This document shows positions 1-7,700 of a stretch of 10,189 nt of DNA, piece by piece; the first letter of the stretch is position 1, and each line of letters opens with the position of its first letter. The stretch is taken from the NCBI GenBank assembly GCA_005223375.1, contig RXOD01006489.1, positions 1-10,189 on the forward strand. The letters run 5' to 3'. The stretch comes from Amoebophrya sp. AT5.2 (taxonomy: Eukaryota; Sar; Dinophyceae; Syndiniales; Amoebophryaceae). A model generated the notes under the pieces. The model was given only the letters and a program-made list of their open reading frames with translations, did no database searches and had not been told where the DNA came from. The translations under genes were made by a program, and so were the position numbers.

Positions 1-391
1 CCGCTCCATGCTTTCCGCCTGATAGTCGATGGAGCGCAGGAGGCATGTCGACGACAACTCCCCCAGGCGCGCGCTGTCTCAGGTCTGGACCGTCCTCGGC
101 GTGCGAGTGCGTGGCTGGCTCGCGGTGGGGGCTGCTTCCTTTCCCGCAGGTGCGTGCTTGCGTCTGCTCCTGGTCTTTGCGCCAGCAACAAAGTACGAAA
201 CAAACGTCCAGCGCGTCCCCATGCGTGACGTGAATGGCTAGCGTTGCGGTAGTGTTTCCCTGGTATCGTTGCAGTGGCGAAGATATGGCGTGCCTGTCTA
301 GCTTTTCAGAGTAGTGGCGCACTGGGTTGGCATTGCGAAGGCCGTCTATTGAATTCCTGGCGCTTCTTCAGATATGTGGCCCATAACTGCC
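1..391. other. No recognisable gene (5' edge of window)
   Basis: GC-rich sequence with short overlapping open frames on both strands, as expected by chance at this composition. None has a recognisable domain or motif. It is not obviously part of the repeat that starts at about 392. Confidence 0.5.
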
Positions 392-1729
392 CTGCGGCTT
401 GCTTCCATACTTTCGCGCGCGCGTGCGCTTCATCCTGCAGAGCGGCCGCCAAAGCACCCGGCCGCGCGCACGCTAGAGCGGCTCGGCTTGCTTGCTCCGC
501 GAGGCTGCGCGGGTCGTACTCTTTCCGCTCCCGGAATTCTTGTCGGACGCGTGGAGCGGCGGAGTCGCGCGACCCGGAGAGCGGGCGGCGCGCGCAGCGC
601 TCTGCTGCCCGTGCCGCAGGACGCCCGCAACTCGCAGGGGACGAGAATGAGACGACTCACACACCACGGGAACCCCGGCGCGCGTGTGTTGTGGACTTCC
701 TCGAACAGCTTCCGCAGGAGCTGCTGTTGCATCGCCCTCCTGGCCGCCGCTTCTAGCTTCTTCGTCCTCGGTCTCGTCGCCCTGCCGCGTATCACGCGGC
801 GGAGGACCACGCTGCAGCCGCTCGGTAAAGTTCTTCGCGATGTTGTTGGCGTTCCTGATGAGAGAGCGCAAGGAAGCCCTCGCGCGCGTTGTACACCCGC
901 CCATCGCTTTGAGAGCGGGCGACGCGAAGCTTCCCGGAGGCGTTGCGATGGTGCTGAGTCTGGTCGCGCGCCACTCGTTCACCTCGTCGGGGCAGAAGTC
1001 GCGCGGGGAGTTGGTTCGATGGGGCGCCGTGGCTCTTCTGCGGTCCTCGAGTGTTCGCGAGCAGGTCCAGGCTGGTGCGGGAAAATGGCGCCCGCGCTTT
1101 CGCTTGGCCCTCGCGACGGCCTCTGCCTTTTGCTGTGCACTGACGGCGCGCCGTAAATGTACTACTGCGTAGTCCCCAAGCGTCGCCGGCTCAGTGGTGT
1201 GGCCTTCGTCCTGGCGAGCGGCGGCGCCGTCATGCGACCCGTACGCGTAGAGGCCTCGCGGATCGTCTGCAGGGCAAGGGCCGGCCTCCATTTCGTGCGC
1301 CAATATCAGCACACTGGAGCCCTGGCTGGGGTCGGGTGAGTGCCGTGGCCGTACATGGTGCGGTGGGCGCCGCCTGGGCTTTGGAGATGCTCGGGACCGC
1401 GCGGAACCAGCAGAAAAACGCGAGGGCTTCCGAGTGCGGCGCACTCGCTGCAATTGCGGCGCGGCAGCCTCCGCGTGCAGGCGCGCGAGCTTCTCCAGGA
1501 GCCCCCTCAGTACACTGAGAAGATTGCGCGCCAAAGCCAATTCCTCGGGCGGCGGCTCTTCGTCGCGGCATCGGCGCAGCAGGTGACTCATGCGGCCCGC
1601 GGGCTTCCTCCCCTCGTGGTTGGCAAACAGCGCAGCAGCACGCGGCGCACCGACTGGCGCTAGATTTCCGCGCCTGTCTCCGTTCGCTTCGGCCGTGGTG
1701 GAGCAACGCGGCCCACATTTATCGCCGAC
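392..1729. repeat. Long direct repeat, copy A
   Basis: This block of about 1.34 kb recurs at 2399-3581. Matching anchors are 392 with 2399, 531 with 2516 (around a GGAATTC), 663 with 2651, 948 with 2722, 1340 with 3035 and 1688 with 3541, all in the same orientation. The changing offset (2007, 1985, 1988, 1774, 1695, 1853) shows that the copies have diverged by block insertions and deletions as well as point changes. Copy A has about 220 nt (roughly 707-928) and about 80 nt (roughly 1110-1190) that copy B lacks, and it lacks a 165-nt block of copy B. I see no inverted repeats at its ends. It may be a fragment of a mobile element or a decayed duplicated gene; the family is not recognised. Confidence 0.85.
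473..1591 (-). pseudogene. Long minus-strand open frame in repeat copy A, unknown, probably decayed
   Basis: A 372-codon open frame rich in Arg, Ala, Pro and Ser. Its first ~60 codons could form charged helices and closely match the minus-strand frame of copy B, with one 2-codon length difference. Further on, the two frames lose register and encode unrelated residues. The point differences I checked near the shared N-terminal part change amino acids (His/Arg, Ala/Thr, Gly-Leu/Ala-Pro) rather than falling on silent sites, so I see no sign of selection on this frame. At this GC content long open frames also occur by chance. No function is assigned; a remnant of a mobile-element protein is one possibility. 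Confidence 0.25.
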
Positions 1730-2398
1730 GCCTATACTCTGGGCCCCAATGCTGGCCCTCTTGCGAAGTCACGCCGCTGGCCTTGTTCTGGTCCTCCGGA
1801 CAGCCGAAATCAAGCAACCGGACGACTCTCGGGAATCCTCCGGCCCCCGTATTTTCTTCCGGCGGCTCCCCTTCGAGTCGAAAGCGCTCGAAGTGAAGGC
1901 CCTCCGGCGCTGCGAGACAGATGCGGCGCAGCGCTTCCCGGATAACGCACCGTCGTCGACTGTGGTGTAGCGTGAAGCACGAACAGCGAAGGCGGGCGGG
2001 GCTTCCCTGTACGTAGCGGGCGGAGCAAAAAGCTCACTACCGCTGAGCTGCGCGGGGTCTTGGCCTCGAAGTCGATCATGCCCGGCGATTCCGGAACAAT
2101 TCCGCTGCCTTGCTTGTCGCGCCCGTCCCATGTTCCACGGGTGTGGAGGTCGGCGCGGCGAGGATCGTCGTCGCTGATGACCAAAGCGCATGGCGAGCGT
2201 TGCGAATCGAGGCACGCAATCCGATTGACGAACTGGCCACGCTCGCCCTACCCCTCGCCCCCTCGTTGAAGAAGGGGGCGGGCTGGTAGTTTCCGAAGCA
2301 GGCTACTGCGTAGCACAAGCCGGCCGCCGTGACTGCGACTGAGTGACCAGGGAGGGGCTGAGACCCCATCCATTGCGCCACGAGGCTCCTCCACTACT
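1730..2398. other. Spacer between repeat copies, no gene recognised
   Basis: These 669 nt separate copies A and B and do not match either. Only short overlapping open frames occur, without recognisable motifs. The one clear structure is a GC-rich hairpin at 2248-2289. Confidence 0.5.
2248..2289. repeat. GC-rich inverted repeat (hairpin)
   Basis: CGCCCCCT at 2256-2263 pairs perfectly with AGGGGGCG at 2273-2280 across a 9-nt loop. The stem continues after a 3- to 4-nt internal bulge with CTACC at 2248-2252 against GGTAG at 2285-2289. It lies about 110 nt before the start of repeat copy B. It could be a replication or recombination hot spot, an RNA hairpin, or chance in GC-rich DNA. Confidence 0.6.
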
Positions 2399-3559
2399 CT
2401 GCGGCTTGCTGACTTTCGCGCGCGCGTTCGCTTCATCCTGCAGAGCGGCTCCCAAAGCACCCGGCCGCGCGCACGCTGGAGAGGCTTGGCTGCGCGCGTC
2501 GCAGTCTTTCCGCTCCCGGAATTCCTGTCGGACGCGTGGAGCGGCGGAGTCGCGCGACCCGGAGAGCGGGCGGCGCGCGCAGCGTTCTGGTGCCTGGGCC
2601 ACAGGACTTCCGCAACTCGCAGGGGACGAAGGTGAGACGATTCCGAATGCACCACGGGAACCCCGGCGCGCGTGTGTTGTAGACCTCCTCGGACAGCTTC
2701 CCGAAGGCGGAGCGGTGGAGGATGGTGCTGAGCCTGGTCGTGCGCCACTCGTAGCGCACCGCTTCGGGGCAGAAGTCGCGCGGGGGGTTGGTTCGATGGG
2801 GCGCCGTGGCTCTTCTGCGGTCCTCGAGTGTTCGCGAGCAGGCCCAGGCTGGTGAGGGAAAATGGCGCCCGCGCCTTCGCCTGGCGCAGTGCTGTGGTCT
2901 TCGTCTTGGCGAGCGGCGGCGCTGTCATGCGACCCGTACGCGCACAAGCCTCGCAGATCGTCCACAGGGCAAGGGCAGGCCTCCACTTCGTGCGCCAATC
3001 TAAGCACGCGGGAGCCGCGGCTGGGGTCGGGTGAGTCCGCCCGCGCGCCTATCGCTTGCTGACCGCCCGCGCATTTGAAGCATCCCGGTGCGAGGACCTC
3101 TTCGCCGACTACGCGGGAGTACTCTTCGGCGCCTTTCGTCGCGAGCGCAGTGCCTCCGAAGGAGTCCGGGATACACAACAACGAGACGCGACAGCGCGAG
3201 TGCCGTGGCCGTACATGGTGGGCGCCGCTTGGGCTTTGGAGATGCTCGGCACCGCGCGGAACCAGCAAAAAACGCGAGGGCTTCACAGTGCGGCGCACTC
3301 GCTGCAATTGCGGCGCGGCAGTCTCCGCGCGCAGGCGCGCGAGCTTCTCCAGGGGCGCCCTCAGTACACTGAGAAGATTGCGCGCAAATTCTTCGGATGG
3401 CGGCCGCTCGTCGCGGCATTGGCGCAGCACGTGACTCATGCGGTTCGCGAGCTCCCTCGCCTCGTGATTGGCAAACAGCGAAGCAGCACGCGGCGCACCG
3501 ACCGGCACTGGTCTGGATTGCCGCGCCTGTCGCTGTTCGCTTCGGCCGTGGTGGAGCAA
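2303..3559 (-). pseudogene. Long minus-strand open frame in repeat copy B, unknown, probably decayed
   Basis: A 418-codon open frame. Codons roughly 30-95 match the start of the copy A frame (shared strings such as RNLLSVLR and AAPQLQRVRRT). A segment present only in copy B contains Cys-x2-Cys at 3071-3082, and a further Cys-rich stretch ending in GSHD follows about 40 codons later. This is faintly like a retroelement zinc-knuckle region, but the canonical C-x2-C-x4-H-x4-C spacing is absent. After codon ~230 the frame disagrees with copy A because of indels that are not multiples of three. I regard it as a remnant or a chance frame and assign no function. Confidence 0.25.
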
Positions 3560-3581
3560 CGCGGCCCACTTTTATCGCCGG
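2399..3581. repeat. Long direct repeat, copy B
   Basis: Second copy of the block at 392-1729, same orientation, about 1.18 kb. Identity is high in segments, for example around 2516-2590, 2651-2690, 2790-2870 and 3281-3580, and is broken by indels. Copy B holds a 165-nt block (3036-3200) absent from copy A and flanked by GAGT on both sides. It lacks the copy A segment between two AGCTTCC strings. Similarity to copy A stops at about 3581, just after a TTTATCGCCG string. Confidence 0.85.
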
Positions 3582-4120
3582 GCTCGGGATCACGCGCGGC
3601 ATTGCCGCGATGGCGTGCGGCCGCCGCTGCGGCAGAGCTAGAACAATCGGAGGAGCCGGCAGGGGGCTTTGCGCGGGCAGTGGTTCGCGTTGGGATCTGG
3701 GTCGCTTCTTGTCGGTTCCGTATAAATGTTGTGGGCCTACGTCGTTTGGCCGTGCGTCAGTTTTTGCCAGTGTTGCGCGTCGCGCATATGTTCGGACTAT
3801 GGAAGGGGGGGCGCCCCCTGGGTGCGAGATAAGGAGAAGACAAAAGAAGAGGCAGCGACGTGCCCCGCCTACGCTCTCGGGATGGGGTGTGGCGACGGGT
3901 GCGGTACTGGTGCGGTCGCGGGATCCGGGTGCTTATGGTCTTCCGAGACCGTCTCTGCCTCTGGCGAGTGATTCACTGACTCCGCCGCCCTTGTACTAGT
4001 CTCGTTTCTCTTGCGCCGACATGCACTCGGCCCCTTACCCTTTTTTTTCGGTGGAGATTCCCCCCCCTCTACAAGTGCTGAGAACTGAAGACCGCGCCAG
4101 ATTTCTGTCATTCAACACAG
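3582..4120. other. Non-coding region between repeat copy B and the first recognised exon
   Basis: No coding sequence is recognised. It contains TATAAA at 3721-3726 and ends with a pyrimidine-containing stretch and ACAG at 4117-4120. If that acceptor is used, this stretch is the 3' end of an intron; if not, it includes the 5' untranslated region of the channel gene. Confidence 0.5.
3721..3726 (+). promoter_or_regulatory. TATAAA string, possible promoter element
   Basis: An exact TATAAA, unusual in this GC-rich surrounding, about 400 nt before the first recognised exon. It would matter only if transcription of the channel gene starts here, and the missing receptor N-terminus argues against that. 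It may be chance. Confidence 0.15.
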
Positions 4121-4720
4121 GCCCGCCTCGGCTCCATGATCTGCCCCTTCCCGGAGACCCTTCGCGGGATGTACGCCCAAAACGGGGAGCAGGTCTACGG
4201 CCACCACTTGCTTCAGTCTGGCATCCGCGACATCTACGTTTGCTGGCACCACCAGGAGCGCGAGCTCTGGCAGCTCGGAAACACCACGAAGTACGGCCTT
4301 TACTTCAGTCCCAAGGCGCTAGGCCTGAAGACCTTCACGTTTGCGGACGACCCGGACAGGCGGCTCTGGGTGAACCTTTCCGACATCGCCTGGGTGTTGG
4401 ATCCGCAGGCGTGCTTCAACGTTGTTTTTGACACGAAGGAGCGGTGGGGGGACCGCCAGAAGAAGATGACGAAAAAGGAGAAGGCCGAGGTGCAGGCGAA
4501 GCAAGTGCTGGCGAATTTCTTCATCGCGCAGCTAGAGATGCTCGCGGAAATGTGTTTGGACAGGCAGGTGAACGCGATCGGGAGCATCGAAAAGGAGTAC
4601 TCCTACGATTTGGTGGTGTGTGGCATCTGGCACCCCTACTTGCCGGAGCAGATCCGCTCGCGGTTCGCCGCCCTCATGGACAACCTGTGGATCGACCGAC
4701 ACCCGCACTACGAGATGGAG
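4121..4720 (+). CDS. Exon 1 as seen (IP3 receptor-like solenoid segment)
   Basis: Open in frame from 4082 to 4743. The last ~65 codons match IP3 receptors just before the second RIH region: EMCLDRQ, LPEQIRSRF and WIDRHP correspond to the animal pattern of a conserved helix pair ending in a VDRDP turn. Two starts are possible. An internal exon could begin at 4121 after the acceptor ACAG (4117-4120), in phase 0. Alternatively translation could begin at the ATG at 4136. I prefer the acceptor, because in the family some 900 residues (ligand-binding part) precede this point. The exon ends at GAG|GTGGAT; beyond it the frame runs into a T-rich stretch and a stop at 4742. Confidence 0.8.
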
Positions 4721-7700
4721 GTGGATTCATTTGCTTTTTTTTAATTGCAAACTCACGCGGCCGCGGACGAATCGCCTAAGTAGAGCAAAATCGACCTTCC
4801 CCATGCGAAGGCGCTTCGTGTTTCTCATTCCCGCTATGCTGACTACAGACAATCTATCCTTGAGACAGATGCCATGGACTGACTCTAATTTGCCACCAGC
4901 AAATTATGCAAAACGAAATGTGATTATACCACACTCCCAATCGGTGAGGTCCCCAACTACGTCCGTCGTTACTACGGGCCTGCGGCCACTTACTCGCTGC
5001 AGAACGCGGCCGATCTTCCGAAGTTTGAGTTGCTCGCCGAGGACAAGACCACTTCCGCATCGCTGTCGAAGCTCCCGCAGACCCCGTTCTACACGATCGG
5101 GTCGAGCGACAAGTTCCAGCTTCTCCTTGGCTACGTCCAGTACCACGTCGAGAAGATGGAGGGGAAGATGTGCATCACACAGAAGGGGCTCTCCCAGTAC
5201 ACCGGTGCCCTGATGGAGATGGTGTTGCACCTGTTCCGGTTTGGGTTTGTGTCCAGTTGGGACCAGCTGTGCGACGTGTTGGAGCCGGTGCTGGCGTGCA
5301 TGGACGGGCGGACGGACTGGCTGAAACAAGGAACGACACTGCTCACGCCCAGGTCTGCGTTCGTGCTGGACGTGGGGCCGGGAGGTCTGGACACGCACGC
5401 GCGCCCGGGGAGCCCGTCGTCCGCGACGTCGAAAAGCTGCATCACGTCGACGAAGGAGCCGCTCCTGGCAACCTGGGGCGGGGGCGGGAAGGGCGGAGGC
5501 CTGTGCGAAGCGAAGATGGACGACGACGTGGAAATGAAACTGTCCGCGCGACACCCGATATTCTCGCCAAGAACCCTGCAGGAAAGATTGTAAGTCGCTG
5601 GCTTGATGTTGTTCTTTGTAGTTGTAGTTGTAAAGAAGTGGTTAGTTGCTTGAATCCTGTCTGGCTTTTTGTTACTGGTGGCTTCGATTTGTGATGTGTG
5701 CTACTTGCTTCAACATTTGTACTTGAGTGTCGATCTCGCCACCACCTTCGCAGGTTTCCGCCCGCGGCCACCCTTCCGGAGGACGAGTTGGTTCGGTGGC
5801 ACGACAACCCCGAAAACGCCGAGATGATGGAGTGCAAGGGGTATATGGCGGAGGTTTGTCTCCGGGTGAATGAGCTTGCCATCGACCAGATCCTCGGGAA
5901 GGTGATTCCCCTTTTCCGGGCGTGGGAGGCCACGGCCGCGGGCGGGCGGCAGGGCTACACGGGCGCCCGGTTTTGCGAGAGCAACAGCAGCGGCCCCATG
6001 ACGGGCGAGGTGGCGCAGGCCGTCGTGGAGATCTTCAAGATGCCGACCTTCGCCTTCGACAGCTACATGCGCGGCGCGGACTTCACGGTCATGCTTCTGG
6101 ATTTGCTCATGTACGAGAACAGCAACCTGTTCCAGCTGGCCCTCGAACTGTTGTTCCAGCACGGTTTCCGCACCTTCTACACGCTGAAGCACATGGAGAG
6201 CGTGTTCCTGGTGCTCAACAGCGAGGAGAACAACCGGATCACGGCGATGCGGCGCGACATCGTGACGCTGACAAACGGCTTCCACACGTTCGAGTCCTGG
6301 GGCCAGAACGACGCGTTCTCCGTGCACGACAAATCGATAGCGGAGTCGATGAGCACCATCTGCAAACGGCTGCGGTACCTGTGCAGCGTGGGTGGGGTGG
6401 ACACGGGGGACACCAGCACGCCGGACGAGCAGGTGCAGCGGAACCTGCTCGATTTGGGCCTGATACGCGCGATCGAGGCGGCGATCGCGATTCCGATCGA
6501 TGAGTTCAAGGGCAACGGCCTGCAGGTGCTGAAGGACCTGATGAAGGAGGTCACGGGGCTGTTGACCATGTTCGTGTACGAAAACGAAAGGAACCAGATG
6601 GCAGCCTTCGAGCACCTGCCCACGCTGCGAACCTGGTTTAACCACGGGATCGGGATGGTGCTTTTTTTTACTTGTGCTTGATGCGCGGAGGTGAAAAAAC
6701 TACTTACGCTATAGCTAATTACAGGAACAGGAAGATGTGTGGCGCTACGTGCGTGCGGAGAAGTGATTTGCTTTTATCAGATGACAACTCGGCCACCACC
6801 AGCGACATCATATACCGACAAAGCTTCCTGAATACAAAACCACAGGCCAACCCCATCGCTTCAATTTTCCGCAACAACCGGGTTTTGTGCGAGAAGGTGC
6901 CTCCCGCGCTCGTGTACGACTTTGCTTTCGCGCTGCAGGCCCGCTCCCGTGGCTTTTTGCCCCACCAGCTCGCGTTCTTCCACTCGATCCTGGTCGTGGG
7001 CGACCGCAAGATCAACCGAAACGCGGACATTCTGGCCGACATTTTGTCCAAGCCCAAGTTCGACAAGGTGGTGCACTGCATGTTCGACAAGGCGAACCGG
7101 AAGCGGCGACGGAGCCTGCTCCGCAATTTCAAGTCCTTCGCCGAGTTCTCCAAGCCCGAGCCCTTCCGGAAGTGGCAGGGCGACGACGCGGAGCTGGTCT
7201 ACAGCCTCAAGTCGGTGGAGCTGTTGGCGCTGATCTGCCTGGGGCAGGGGGACGGGGGGCGATCCAGCTTCGTGGTGAACAGCATCGCGCCGGACAGTTT
7301 GACGGTCCAATACATGGAGGTGCACGAGACGGTGTACATGGCGCCCGCGGGGCCCAGTTCCGGTGCGAGCGGGCAGCCGAGCATTTCCAAGAACAGCCAG
7401 GAGTTCGGCAGGATGCTGCAGGGGGCGATGCTGGACCTGTTGTCGAACTGCTACTACGAGACCGACGTGCGGGACGAGCGGTACTGGAACAGTGACATCC
7501 ACCTGTATTTGTTGGAGCTGCTGACCACGGAGCTGGAGAAAATCCTGAACGTGAACGCGCGGGCGCGGCCGGTCTCGGACAACGAGGAGATGTTCATCCA
7601 CAAGGTTTTAAGGGCGCTGAACAACTACGTGCAGTTCGGGCTGGGGGTCACGGAGAAGTACGGCACCACGCCGACGGCAATACTGGACCTGCTGAAGAAC

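Noticed and set aside
374..1156. Plus-strand 260-codon open frame in repeat copy A (and a similar-sized one at 3056-3832)
   Set aside because: The two are not in matching positions of the repeat, show no domains and are of Arg/Ala-rich composition. GC-rich DNA opens long frames by chance.
4021..4431. Plus-strand open frame overlapping exon 1
   Set aside because: Wrong frame. The frame starting at 4136 is the one that matches IP3 receptors.
4898..4899. CAG at 4897-4899 as the acceptor of intron 1
   Set aside because: With the phase-0 donor at 4721 it leads to TGA at 4921, and the frame-compatible alternative would need a phase-2 donor that is not there. The AG at 4947-4948 restores the conserved spacing.
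5710..6645. Minus-strand 311-codon open frame (also 6861-7601 and 7977-8687)
   Set aside because: Antisense shadows of exons 3 and 4, caused by GC-biased third codon positions; His/Gln/Val/Leu-rich with no family resemblance.
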